From Nipponacmea schrenckii (Eukaryota; Mollusca; Gastropoda; Lottiidae): a stretch of 64,000 nt of DNA. This document shows positions 49,552 to 60,951 of the stretch, piece after piece. Made by a program: the position numbers and the translations under genes. The stretch covers positions 24,591,023-24,655,022 of the forward strand of contig CM060200.1 in NCBI GenBank assembly GCA_030562195.1, written 5' to 3'. The notes beneath the pieces are model-generated. The model worked only from the letters and a program-made list of their open reading frames with translations. It searched no databases and had not been told where the DNA came from. Each line of letters starts with the position of its first letter. Positions within the stretch are counted from its first letter, which is position 1.

Positions 49552-51048
49552 CTACCGTTTTCTCCATAATACATTGTCGGGCCATGCTCCGGGGTTTTGA
49601 ACTTTCAAAAATTCATCCTTTTTATTATTTTTATACGGAAGAAAACCATTCTTCATTAAATATGACACCACTTTACTACCATCACTACTCCGGCGTAAAT
49701 TAGTCCACTCCATCATAATGTATCTCACATCGAACTCGCGTAGGAAAACGGATGCTTTACGAAGAGCTAGATATTCCCATCCCTCTATGTCCATTTTAAG
49801 AAACGTGGGACGAAAGGACCCCAATTTCACTAAATCGTCCATTGTGACAGCTTGAACTAAAGATCTGTCTTGTTTTAAAACGCCACTATTGTCATAGCTA
49901 CCCTTTTTAGTTTCTTTTTTTGAAAGTTTAGGTTCGAAATGGCTCGAGTTGCCTTTTCTTAGCTTTAGAGTGGCGGCAGGTTTTTTTAAATTAAAAGTAT
50001 TCACAGGTTTGGTTGTAGGAACTCTTTTGCGTGCAACAATAGGCTTGGGATCAAAAGATAAGTCTGGTCCTATTCGTTTCACTGGTAACAGTTTATTTAT
50101 ATCATGATCGTTAGTTTTAAGAGGTTTAAGAATTTTTGGTAGATTTGGTTTTGGAGTTATCTTCATTGAAATTTTGTGTTCTTGTTGAATATTGTGGACT
50201 TTCGGTTTAACGTGTTGATCTAGTCGTTTAGTCAAAGTGGGAATTTTAAATTGAAAACTTTTACGTGGATCTTTACTTTTTGTACTTCGTTTTTGTGGCG
50301 AATTTCTGACTTTTTGTTTTTGTCTCGACTTATTGATCAATCGTTTGTATCGTTTTACTCTCTTGTGGGGTTTGAAAGGATTGGGTTGTGGGTTCACATG
50401 GGTACCACCCATATTGCCTACTCTGAGATCAATTTTTACCTTTTCTGGATGGTCCGATATTGCATTATGTACTAGCGTCACTTTCTCCAGATATTTGCCT
50501 AACGTAAGTGATTTTTGTAAAAGTTGAAGATTTGATTCAAGTGGGTCAACTGCTATCACCTTGCGCCCCATTTTAGTAGCAAATAGGGTATAAATTCCTA
50601 TATTACACCCTATATCGACAACTTGCATTTTTTTATTCTGTTTCAGAATCAACTCCATAATGTCTAGCTGTTCTTTTTCCCACGTGCCGTGATCTATAAC
50701 GTAAGATGACACCATATTGTCTAAATTTTTTCCGTATACACATATTGGTGTATCAGAGCGACCCACTTTCAAGCGAGCTTTACATGTATGATTGAACCGT
50801 ATAGATTGCAACTTCGTGTACTTTGTTGGCTTAAAGGACTTCCTTGGTTCTGGTGTAAAATTGACCAATCCGGGATCTCGTCTTAATTCCTGTTCATCAG
50901 GGTTTATGTAATCTAAAGGTCTAGCTTTATACAGATTAGAACTGGGTTTGTTTTTACGTGGAAAATATATGACTAATCCTATCACTGACAAACATACTAA
51001 TATAAATTTAACGAAACGTTTCGGACTACATTTAAATATATTCTTCAT
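49552..51048 (-). CDS. FkbM-type methyltransferase on a type II membrane anchor, with large basic insertion
   Basis: A 498-residue protein. I start at 51048 and not at the upstream in-frame ATG 51156, because TTTTATCATTTCAG ends at 51062 and looks like an acceptor. The chosen start gives a short basic N-terminus and one membrane segment (residues 12-29, RFVKFILVCLSVIGLVIYF), as in Golgi type II enzymes. The methyltransferase fold begins near residue 92. The SAM-binding motif VVDIGCNIG is at 143-151, with acidic VIAVDP at 164-169. The FkbM signature KMDIEGWE is at 418-425, followed by IMMEW. Between the early strands and KMDIEGWE lies an insertion of about 175 residues (219-395), rich in Lys, Arg and Pro and probably disordered. 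The family O-methylates sugars and other hydroxyls. The paralogue at 56858 lies divergently 5.8 kb away. A glycan substrate is inference. Confidence 0.9.
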   Translation of the reverse strand: MKNIFKCSPKRFVKFILVCLSVIGLVIYFPRKNKPSSNLYKARPLDYINPDEQELRRDPGLVNFTPEPRKSFKPTKYTKLQSIRFNHTCKARLKVGRSDTPICVYGKNLDNMVSSYVIDHGTWEKEQLDIMELILKQNKKMQVVDIGCNIGIYTLFATKMGRKVIAVDPLESNLQLLQKSLTLGKYLEKVTLVHNAISDHPEKVKIDLRVGNMGGTHVNPQPNPFKPHKRVKRYKRLINKSRQKQKVRNSPQKRSTKSKDPRKSFQFKIPTLTKRLDQHVKPKVHNIQQEHKISMKITPKPNLPKILKPLKTNDHDINKLLPVKRIGPDLSFDPKPIVARKRVPTTKPVNTFNLKKPAATLKLRKGNSSHFEPKLSKKETKKGSYDNSGVLKQDRSLVQAVTMDDLVKLGSFRPTFLKMDIEGWEYLALRKASVFLREFDVRYIMMEWTNLRRSSDGSKVVSYLMKNGFLPYKNNKKDEFLKVQNPGAWPDNVLWRKR

Positions 51049-51183
51049 CTTCTTGGTATTACTGAAATGATAAAAATAATATGATTTTAAGTGATGAACG
51101 AATACAGATACATGCCTTTGCCGGTTGATAATATTGTTAGTGAGGTCAATTTTCAAGCAGTTATCTGAGGGTGTCTTAGCTCA

Positions 51184-51480
51184 AGTTAAAATATATTATT
51201 TACTTTGAATCTACCTATAGTTATTATGCGTCCAAAGCAATATGGTATGCCCTTATTCTAGGGGTTCCGATAGATGTTTAACCTAGGACTCCTAATTCAG
51301 TCCACTGCCAAAGTAAAGATCAATGAGTATAATTTTTTAAACTTAAAATAACTCAACTTGCCTGAACCAACCTAAACCGTTTAAAAGTAAAAATGTTTTA
51401 GGTCACTGTTAATATAAAGGTTATCTATATTCAAATAAAAAGATTGAAATGAAGGTATCTTTAACGGCGAATTCTTTATT
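51184..51480. repeat. Direct repeat, copy 1 (upstream of FkbM gene 1)
   Basis: Diverged copy of 52018-52350: shared TATATTATTTACTTTGAA, GATAGATGTTTAACCTA-like, GAGTATAATTTTTTAAA, GCCTGAACCAACCTAAA and TCAGGTCACTGTT-like segments in the same order. Spacing is about 0.83 kb. Confidence 0.8.
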
Positions 51481-51906
51481 TAAAATTGGTAATTTAAATG
51501 TTAAATAAGCTTACATTATAAATTACTTTTTTCATTGTTAATTCGTGCATTCATAATTTATTTGGAAGGTCCTCTGTGTTTTATGGATAGTTCTGGTAGA
51601 TGTTAGCTAGGTATTTCCTACGTAATTAGGCCGATTATGACATAATTCGGGAATTAATACACACTGACAAAGTTTTCCTATTAATTAGAACATCTTTACT
51701 TTTGATTTATATAAGTATTAAAGAAACAAACAATGAAACTTTTTTCGAAACACCAGGTGCTGCCATATTGGTTGGTTCATTGTTATTGACACATAGTCTG
51801 AATATGGATGATTCTTGTACTAAAGGGCTTAAACGTTTTGATTTTGTAAATAAAACTCTAGTGAGTTTATAGTGAGCTGTTTTTTTGTTTATCTGTATTT
51901 TAAGTT

Positions 51907-52019
51907 GGTTAATGGATCTCAAGTTTGTCAATGCGTCTAATAATGACCGTATAACTCGGACCTTCGGTCCTCGTCAACGGTTATTATTAGACTTATTGAC
52001 AAACTTTCGACCATTAACC
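51907..52019. repeat. 113-bp imperfect palindrome
   Basis: Arms GGTTAATGG ... AAGTTTGTCAAT ... GTCTAATAATGACCG and CGGTTATTATTAGAC ... ATTGACAAACTT ... CCATTAACC. A small inner hairpin GGACC-TTC-GGTCC lies in the loop. It lies directly at the left edge of repeat copy 2, so it may be a foldback insertion or its inverted end. Confidence 0.85.
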
Positions 52020-52350
52020 TATATTATTTACTTTGAACTCTACTGTAATAAGTAACTATTAATGTGTCGAAAGCGGTGTAGGGCATGCCCCTTATTCTGG
52101 ACTTCTGCGATAGATGTTTTAACCTAGCGATCCTTCCTATTGAGTCCTCACAGCTAAAGTAAAAAATCAAATGAGTATAATTTTTTAAAACTTAAAAAAA
52201 AATGAACTAGCCTGAACCAACCTAAATCAAAACGCACGGTGAAATGGGTTTTCAGGTCACTGTTTTGAATATAAAGGCGTAGACTATATTCAAATCAAAA
52301 GATTGAGTCAGACATGACAGGTATCTTTAAATCGTGTTTGCTTCTATTTA
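52018..52350. repeat. Direct repeat, copy 2
   Basis: Homologous to 51184-51480 with many small indels. See that entry for the shared blocks. Confidence 0.8.
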
Positions 52351-54940
52351 AACGATTGCGAATAACTTTAGTGTATATAGTTTGAATACATGTATCAATA
52401 TACATCATGGACTTGAGATCGCTGGTTCAAAACCCGTTCGGGTCTCAGCCAATTTTCAGCACTATACTTCAGTGCTATACCGAGAAAGTATTATCCCAAT
52501 AACGAAAATATTGTTGCAACACCACTTTCTAAATGACAATAAATCATCTCATCAATACACATGTATAGCCTAGTATAATATAGATACGTGTACAATATTA
52601 AAGTTAATATCCCTATATTTACAAGTTAAAAATTACATTCATATGTAGTTATATCAAGTCATTAAAACGATTGTAAAGAAGTATGTTCCATTCTATTTCT
52701 ATCCAGATGTCTGGGGTTCCAGCAATTCCGCTTAAACTAAGCGCTTGATGTACAAGTATATTTCGCGATTAGTGACGTGATTAAACACTTAGTTTAAGGC
52801 AAATTGCAGGAATTGGAAATTGAAATGGTTTATATTGATCAGTTTCCTCGAAACAAATGAAAATTTTAGAAAATTCTGTACTAATCCCTTCTCGTATCAA
52901 AAGTAGAACATATTATAGAGATTTCAAATTTATTGTCAATCTTCTGACAAAGGCAGTTGTTCGTGTAAATTTGTAATCGTTTGATACATGTACATGCCTG
53001 TTAACGTCAACTCGATTGGAATAGTGGATATCAGAATAAATGAATGAATGAATGAAAATGAAGTATGAGAACGTGATGAAATTCAATAATTAAGTATCCA
53101 CTTAAACACGTTCTAGTAAACAGAAAACTAACACGTTTTAGTTAGTCCATATTGTCACACCATTTGTTTATATATATGTATACTTTACGTTCATTACACA
53201 TTCTTCTACATTATATATCCATATCTATGATAAAACCAACAAATTGTGTCTTGTGTGTGAAAGTAATTTCATATGAACCGTGATATCTCTGAACGGCGGC
53301 ATTGCCCCCACCTCGCTCCAGTTTTTCATCAGTTTACTATGGGAACGAAAAGCCTGCGAATCCCTCGGCCCCAACTCGACAGTTCATATTACGATTCCAC
53401 AACACTGATTGTAGTCTAATAACAATTCAAATGTTGTTTATAACTGTAGGAATCAGACATCCTTCTCTAAACCTAAACTGTTATCAACACCAGATCATAC
53501 AAAATTGGTTATATAATATAATATGTACCTTATATCTTACCTGTACTGGCTTTCAAGTAAACCTTATCGAGCTTATAAATCCCATTACATTTCCTTGTAA
53601 CCTAGTATATGAACTATTATAAACTATACATAATCCAAAAACCGTTCGTTTTTACCCCTGATCAATTATTAACCTGCATCAAAATAATCACACTAGTAAC
53701 ACATAGCATGACACGGTACAAACCTAATAATTGAAATATATTTAAATGGGTTTCACAGCAAAATCTTAGTATGTCCTAAATAGATTGAAAACCTACCGTA
53801 CTGTCCGGACTTACATGTTGATATACATCATGGCGTCCTTCACATTTTATAAAATAAACAAAGACACTCTAGGTCGGTTTACGTGAGTATACTAAATCTA
53901 TAAAAACATTTTTATGTCATGGTCTACTGAAGACCGACAACACCTATGCAATGAGCCCCAATGTCGGCCAAACACATCGTGTTGCTAAATGAGGCTAAAA
54001 GCCCAGTACGATCTCAACACCGGCTTAAATTAAATCCCTGATCGTTAGATAAGCGAACGAACAAGGCATCTGATTCTCTTCTCGAAATATCTCAAAGACA
54101 GAGACGAATAATATGTCAAGAACAGGAGGTCAGTGCCTTCATTTGAAATTAAATCGATACTCAGTTGAGCTAATGATATAATATGTAATGTCATGTTCAA
54201 TTTAGGATGGTGTGCAGCCATACCAAATATTAAATCTACCTACAATGACATTTGAGCTAACCCGTACAGGTCCTTTTCCTTTTGGCGTATCCTTCGTTTG
54301 AAATATCAAATTCAAATAGTAAAATTTGACAAAAAAGTGATAATAAGTGATAATAAAATAAATTTCGTTATTTAATCAAAAACATTACACAGAAACGGGT
54401 TCTTGTTTCCACTTACACTCGGTACATCTGTAAGGCTGTTGAAAAGTAACAAAATTACTCAGTCAAAGTTCGATAACTATCCATTGTAATACTAGCATTA
54501 CTTACGCTGTAAGACGGTTTCAACTATAAGAATAACAACAACAGGTAAAAATGACACCTTAATCTATATTATTATATAGGTATATAGGTATATAGCTCTC
54601 TTAAATCGCCCGAAAGCCCTTGAGGGGTGTATTATTAAATACCCGATCGCGAGTAACTTAATTAAAAAGAAATAATTGTACCCTAAAGCAATCACCCTGC
54701 ATTGTCTTGTAATTTACAATCTAATTATTTAAATCCCCTAGACACTTCCTGAGTCTGTTAATGTTTACTTCTTGTCAGCCAGTTGCGTAGTGACCGAGGG
54801 AGGGAGGAGGGGGGGGGGGCCTTATTATGGATGCCCGAATCCTACCTGTACCTGGTTCTTCAATAGCACGTCTCAACAAATATCCCCATTTAGTACAGAT
54901 GTCTTTTATTTTGATTTTGAATATCCAAAATGTTATAAGA
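52350..54940. other. Spacer between the two FkbM genes, left part
   Basis: No gene recognised. At 52425 GGTTCAAAACCC resembles a tRNA B box and may be a SINE trace. At about 53037 a short (TGAA/AATG)n run could be a LINE or SINE tail. A G-run lies at 54806-54818. Confidence 0.45.
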
Positions 54941-54944
54941 ACAA

Positions 54945-55500
54945 TATTTTATGCCCACATAAAATGGGGGAGTATATTTTCGTCACCCATGTACCTCCGT
55001 CTGTTGAAAATCAGCTACATAGAAAAATTTAGTATGAGTTATTGCCACTGTTCTTGAATGGCTCGTAAACACTCTATGTGCAATTCTTGATGGATTTTTA
55101 TGAAACTTGTTTTTGAGTATATCTCAAGGATGAACCCTATGAAAATCAGCGAAATCGAAAGATATTTAATATGAGTTATTACCCTTGTTCTTGAAAACGC
55201 GTTCAATTTTAGCTTGTAAACACTCTAGAAAGAACAATTCTTAACGGGTTTTGTTGAAGCTTGGCTTGAGTATTTGTTATCACCCAAGGATGAACTGAAA
55301 ATCAGTTAATTCGAACAATATTAAGTATTAGTTATTGCCCTTGTTTTTGAAAACGCGTTCAACTTGGCAAAGGAAGGCAAATTCATGACCAGTTTAACAA
55401 ACTCACTGAAATTTTGTGATATCACCCGAGGATGAGCCCTGTTGAAAATTAAAAATAGGCCTTGTTCTTTCAAATGCGTTCGATTTTGTTAAGTTTCAAC
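54945..55500 (-). repeat. Satellite-like element, second copy
   Basis: On the minus strand it shows the same unit as 12370-13765: AACAAGGGCAATAACT, CTGATTTTCA, TCATCCTTGGGTGAT. It ends in a hairpin-like TGCCCACATAAAATGGGGGAGTA next to AGACGGAGG, matching the terminal hairpin of the first copy in position. Units are about 150 bp. Confidence 0.65.
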
Positions 55501-55509
55501 AATTTATAA

Positions 55510-56850
55510 GTTAATACTCGAATGATTCGGGAAAGCTATTGGCCCTATTTCATGACTAATAATGAGCATTTCGGATAGATTTTCTCCTGTGATTATGGAT
55601 GCAATAATGAAATGTTATGTTACCCTTGAAGTGTTATCCTTGTGTTTGTATTTGCTTACAAATAAAGCACATATTTATGCTCCTAGTGACTGCGGCGCTA
55701 GACGTTGTGAAAGTTTTTGTTTCGCGTGACCAGCTATGTGAAACTAATGTACCCGAAATCATTATTTATAATAAATACAATATAAAGTATTGTTATTTTA
55801 TATTCTGCGAAATTTTGCTCGATTTTTTTGCTTTCCTTTTAATAAGGCTCTTTACTCATATCCTACACAAATATCTAGTAAAACTGGTTTTAACACTCTT
55901 TCCGTGATGGGGGTTTGTTTGAGACGAATAATAGCTACAACAGAACTTGATGCAACACGGAGATTCCTATCCCCAATGTCTATGGTGCATTAGATAACTC
56001 TTAATTACCACGGTTTCATGTCATTATGACGAACAAAGTTTAATAAATAATAAAATACTTACGAGATTTCCATGCTGAACCGTATATAGCCTCTTTCAAA
56101 TATACCTGTCTTCCCTCAGGTGTGATAGACTTCACTATTGCTCTTTAATTTCCCCGTGTTGAAACGGATTATCGCATTAGGTACATTTCAATATATGTAA
56201 CCAATGGATTGTTCGATCACAATATAAACAACTTAGTCCAATTATTACGTGAATCGAACTCGTCTCATAAATCGATCGCGTTGCTAGGTATATGCCAAGG
56301 GACATAACTCCAGAAACAGATGTGCTACAACTATTATTGAGCGAAAGACTAATTCTAAATCGATGGTGTTCGACAGATGTTTAAGGGCAAGCCCAATTAA
56401 ATAGTTGTTTCTGTCGACTTCGTGAAACAGGCTCATTTCTTTCAAAACACTATTACGATAAAAATCTTCACTGTGTGTTTTCAGTGAACATCGCAAATCC
56501 AACTTAACCAGTACAGAAATGAAATATATGCGTATATGAGAGTATAACCGCCTTCAACCCGCCACGCATTACTTGCAGATGACTTTGGATGACATTGATA
56601 TACTTCGTGTATCATTACCTTGCCACTGATACAAAGAATTACAAAATATTACCATGGCCTATGAAATTGATTCAAAAAATTTAACGTCACCAAAGATGGT
56701 GAAAGACCTAACAGTACACGAAAATAACAGTGGATTCCAACGGGAAATAATGCTTCGAGAGAAGATATTTGACAGAATAGTGTGATTCTTTGAAGAGGAT
56801 TCATGCGGATATTCTATATTCTTGTGATTTGTTCCAATTCATTCATTCTC
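55510..56850. other. Spacer and likely promoter region of the second FkbM gene
   Basis: No gene or repeat recognised. The region directly upstream of 56858 must hold the promoter or a 5' UTR exon, but no element stands out. Confidence 0.45.
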
Positions 56851-56857
56851 TGACTCT

Positions 56858-59457
56858 ATGGAAGCCCCAAGAATGCGTCGTAGTAAATTTAGAAAACTTT
56901 GTTTCATGTTTTTTCTAGTCCTTGCAATATTTGGTGGATATTATGCTTATGAAACGAGGATAAAGAAATTATATGAAAAGTATTCCAGATTAATGCATCA
57001 AGAAGACGAGCGAGAGAGACTTGCCCTTCAAAAAGTAGAATCTCAAAGGAAAATCCAAGAACAGGAACCCAAGCAACAAGTGGATGGAGTACAACGAAAG
57101 TTCGTGAACGGTGTGGAATTTGTCATCGACCAGCACCATGAGGATAGACCGGAAATCGACAACAACCCGAAACCTCCAGAAATACCCAAACCTCCTGCGC
57201 AAGAGGTACTACAAAAGGAATCTGAACAGAACCATCGTGTACCCCCTCAGCAACCCCCAGGAGTGAAAGAAGATGATGTCGATGATAACGGTAAAGACAT
57301 TCCTGACGATGTTGATTTACCACTGAATCCTCATGAGGACCATGATCACCAACCTTGGCATGAAATAAAACGACTCAGTGTAGACGGAGATAGAAAGATA
57401 GAAAAGGAAGTAATAAATGGTGTCGAGTTTATTGTTAATCATAACGGACAAGATGTAGCTGAAAAGAAAAGTCCTCTTGACGCTCTCGTCAAGAAGGTTG
57501 AGAAGAATGAAGGACCGCTGAAGGATAATGATAATCCCGTAGATGACGAATCATTGGCTAAAATTCACGGTTTGATGAACGAGTATAGAAAAAAAATTCA
57601 GGCAGATCAACCAGAAGGTGTTATTAAAGAACCAATTAACGACAAGATAGCACAGCCTAACAATCAAGTACAACAAGGAGATCAACAAATCGTGGCACAA
57701 GCTCTACCCCAAGAAAAACAGGCAGAAAGTAAGTTATTATCTCGGTCTCTCTTAAGTTAGATGCTTGCTCGCTAACCTGAGGGTCCAGGATTCAATCCCG
57801 AGAAAGATCGACATGAACTTTCGGATGTTTGAGCCGGTGTTTCCACTAGTCAGAGTTGCAGGTAAGGGGAACTAACATGATGAAAGCGTATAGTCGTGTG
57901 CTTTACATCCAAAATAACCTTCGACTAGCCGAAGTCATTTATCTGAGGGTCATTGTAAAATGAATGTATTAAAATGATGAGGCTCTTAGGGAAATTGCGT
58001 CCTTTTATTTCGGTTACTTAGGACGATTCAATTTAGAATGAAAGTGACAAAACTATTTTCTATAGCTGTGGCAGATTGTTAGAATTCAGGTTCCTGAACG
58101 TCACTCTCCATTATTATTTTATAACTACCAGCCACTTATCCACTTTATTTTCTTCGACAACCCCCCGACACACACCACACCAACAGACCCTCAACCTCAC
58201 ACACGCACTCTCACCCTTTCACACACCCTTACCTAAACACACCCTCACTCCAGAAGATATAGATTTAGTATTTTGACTTCGTGATCAGCCTTCATACACA
58301 CACTAGCTCTATTTACAACTGTATTCACTAGACATGTTATATTGAACACTATAATGATAATATTAATCTTATTCTTTATATTTCTCCTTGCAGTGAACGA
58401 TGAAGGAGCTAAAATAGCAGAAAAAGAACAGTTACTGCAACGACTTGGGTTACAAGAGCCTCTAGATGATAGTAAAATTATGAAATTAATTGTCTCCGGG
58501 CAAGTTGCAGAGGACGATGCCAAAGCGTTGATGAAGTACCATTCAATTAGTCTTGCTGCCAAAGCAAAAGCCAATCCTGAAGCAGGGAACCCTAAAGGGG
58601 AACCACAGAAGGAGCCCAAGAAAAATACACTACTTAACTCTATAAAAGTCTATGATTTGAGCGAAGAGGCGGATTTAACATTCGACTGTGTGAAGTTAAA
58701 GCTGCTGAATAACGACACAAAGATATGTGTCAATGATCCCAAAATAGATAAACCTATTTCAGCTTCTCTGGTTGAAAAGGGTACATGGGAGTCACAGAAC
58801 CTACAAGAGTTTCAAAGAGCTTTGATGACTTGTCCAGAATGTGGAGTTCTAGACTTGGGATCTAACTTGGGAGTGTATTCTTTAACAGCGGCACATTACG
58901 GACGGCAAGTAATCGCAGTGGAACCTTTGTTAGAAAACATTAGACCATTTCATAAGTCTGTCCAGATTAATAATTTTAATGAGCAGATTGTGTTGTTGAG
59001 AAATGCCGTGTCGGATAAACATGGGTATATGGAGGTAAAGTATCCCGTACCACCTAACAATCTGGGAGCAGTATATGTTGAACACGTAGATTATAAGATG
59101 GCGATAAAGGATAATCTAGGAGCTAACATAGTTAGAGCTATTACACTAGAGGATCTCAAATTTATTGTTAACTTTAAATCCGTTATTTTGAAAATCGATC
59201 TACAGGGTATGGAACATTCGGTGTTTAAAAACAGTATGGGTTTTTTCGACCAGCGCGATGTTCCCTATATCTTCATGCACTGGCAGTATGAGGAATATAA
59301 GCAAGCCACCCTTGAGACAGCTGATTTTCTAGTCCGTAAAGGATATAAACCTAAAATAACTATAAACGGCAATAACGTTGGTGTCAGTGCTCTAACGCGA
59401 GATCAACATCTTCTTGTCTGGGTCAAACAGTACGCTCAACAAGCAGAGCAGGAATGA
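56858..59457 (+). CDS. FkbM-type methyltransferase on a type II membrane anchor, with long acidic stem
   Basis: Two exons: 56858-57728 (donor GAAA|GTAAGT) and 58394-59457 (acceptor TTTCTCCTTGCAG), in phase, 644 residues. After a basic start comes one membrane segment (residues 14-30, LCFMFFLVLAIFGGYYA), then a coiled-coil-like stretch and a hydrophilic, acidic and Pro/Gln-rich stem of about 330 residues. The stem contains two copies of an NGVEF(V/I) motif (VQRKFVNGVEFVID and KEVINGVEFIVN). The catalytic domain begins near residue 385. The SAM motif VLDLGSNLG is at 442-450, VIAVEP follows, and KIDLQGME is at 557-564. The usual signature is K(I/M)D(I/V)EGxE, so the first Glu is Gln here. It is clearly a paralogue of the gene at 49552: both have GTWE upstream, the SAM motif and (R/H)NA(I/V)SD. 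It likely acts in the Golgi lumen; its substrate is unknown. Confidence 0.9.
57755..57870 (+). mobile_element. SINE fragment in the intron of FkbM gene 2
   Basis: Plus orientation: GTTAGATGCTTGCTCGCTAA, the B box GGATTCAATCCC, then GATCGACATGAACTTTCGGA. It lacks the first bases of the tRNA-like head and is more diverged than the copy at 4811. Confidence 0.8.
58155..58255. repeat. CA-rich low-complexity stretch in the same intron
   Basis: Irregular ACACACC/CTCACAC repeats. No function visible. Confidence 0.6.
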
Positions 59458-59459
59458 TT

Positions 59460-60116
59460 TCACTTTCATATATTGGGAAAAGGTTTTCTCCCTTGCACGA
59501 GTATTGGGAAAGAATATACCTATTAGTGGCATTATCATCTACACCACGTCCAACATATCTAAGGGAATGGCATACATCTTGTAATGTCCTTTCAAAGTCA
59601 AACAGTACGATCACACTGAAAAGCAGGGGTGATTTTATAATGTTTCTCTTGTCCATGCATGTGTGTCGCGACATCAGATGGCTTCTATTTGCACCTTATC
59701 CCTAACCGACGTCTATGGTTTCTGTTGGTTCAGAACGTGACTGGTTATAACGTAGGTAATATTATTCATCGGATGGATGCACATGATATATATTTGAATT
59801 AAAAGAGTATGTATATTGTTTTTCATTTAAAGGGATACTGAGGGCCTTGGTAAATAGGTTTAGATACTGTAAATATTTAATATAATACATGTATTATATA
59901 CTTGAATAAAACAAATGACAAATGTTCTATTTTTCTGCTTTCAACAATATTTTAAATAACGTTTATGAATGGAATGTGAATAAAACCCAAACACAAATTT
60001 AATTTGATCAGGAATTAGTTCTCAATCATAGAGATTCATTGGAATTTGAACCAACACCTACCCCGAACCACGTTCCTGTGTTTCCATGTAAATATCGTAC
60101 GGTATGGAGGGTTATA
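59460..60116. other. 3' flank of FkbM gene 2
   Basis: An AATAAA near 59905 is a possible polyadenylation signal. No other feature recognised. Confidence 0.5.
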
Positions 60117-60235
60117 TCTATTATATATAAAAGAGGAAGTGTCTGTGTGTGTGTGTGTGTATGAGGGTGTGTGGGTTTGTGTGTATAGACGGAGACGGAG
60201 GCAGGCAGGAAGGAGATGCTGTGCATGCACAATCC

Positions 60236-60457
60236 TGTATATGCATCTTTAACGTGCACAGCCTGTAGCACACGGGGCCTCGGTTTATTGTCCCATCCGA
60301 ACGACTAGACGCTTTTTCAATGTCAGTCCCTCTGACCTGCATCACCGACAAGGGGAAACCGGGCTGAAAAACCCAAAGTTCATCTCGACCTTTGCCGGGA
60401 TTGAACCCTGGACCTTCAAGTTAACGAGCAAGCGTCTAACCCACTGAGCCACCGCCG
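60236..60457 (-). mobile_element. SINE copy inside the Helitron
   Basis: Head at the right end (minus strand GTGGCTCAGTGGGTTAGACG, B box GGTTCAATCCC), then the body CGGTTTCCCCTTGTCGGTGA. At its far end it extends into ACGTGCACAGCCTGTAGCAC, a part not present in the 4811 copy. Confidence 0.8.
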
Positions 60458-60519
60458 AGTGCCGAGTGAAACGGCATAATTTTCTTTTATTTACTTTGGC
60501 TATTAATAGATTTACCAAC

Positions 60520-60792
60520 GGTTATCAAGTACATTAAGGCCGATGACAAATTGTTTTTGGATAACCATGGATAAACCAATAGAATGCCTCTCAATTATTC
60601 GGCGCCGATATTTTTAACTTTTAAGTACCGACTACCAACTACTCATGCATTGAATTAAAAATATTTCATGCCCACGATATTTCTTTTAATCAATTACCAT
60701 TGTTATGTACGTGAAGTCCGATGACAAATTGGTTTTGGGTAACCATGTCTACAATTTAAACCAATAGAATGCCTCTCAAACATTCGGGTTAA
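60520..60792. repeat. Direct repeat inside the Helitron
   Basis: CCGATGACAAATTGTTTTTG ... AATAGAATGCCTCTCAA at about 60540-60595 recurs at 60718-60778. Two units about 178 bp apart. Confidence 0.75.
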
Positions 60793-60795
60793 ACT

Positions 60796-60951
60796 CTGAA
60801 GGTGGCTGGCTTGAACTTGACGACACCCTGCTTCTCCAATGGTCAGCTCTACGTCACCTGCTCCAGAGTGGGAAACTCCAGAAATCCCTTCATACTGACA
60901 CCAATCGGTACAACGAAAAACGTAGTCTACCCTGAAGTCCTTCAAGACTAA
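60796..60951 (+). pseudogene. C-terminal remnant of Helitron PIF1-like helicase
   Basis: 51 codons before a TAA read LKVAGLNLTTPCFSNGQLYV, then TCSRVG, ending in NVVYPEVLQD. This matches the last helicase motif of Helitron Rep/Hel proteins (HGQLYVALSRV-like) and the short C-terminus after it. The frame is closed upstream by a stop, so only this end is left. Confidence 0.85.

Noticed and set aside
49552..51156. Longer start of FkbM gene 1 at 51156
   Set aside because: The extra 36 residues lie upstream of a good acceptor at 51062 and put a non-signal stretch before the membrane anchor.
56284..56502. 72-codon minus-strand frame
   Set aside because: No motif, no splice context; chance frame in spacer.
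60026..60351. Several short frames rich in Val/Cys/Thr/His
   Set aside because: Caused by the TG microsatellite and SINE inside the Helitron.
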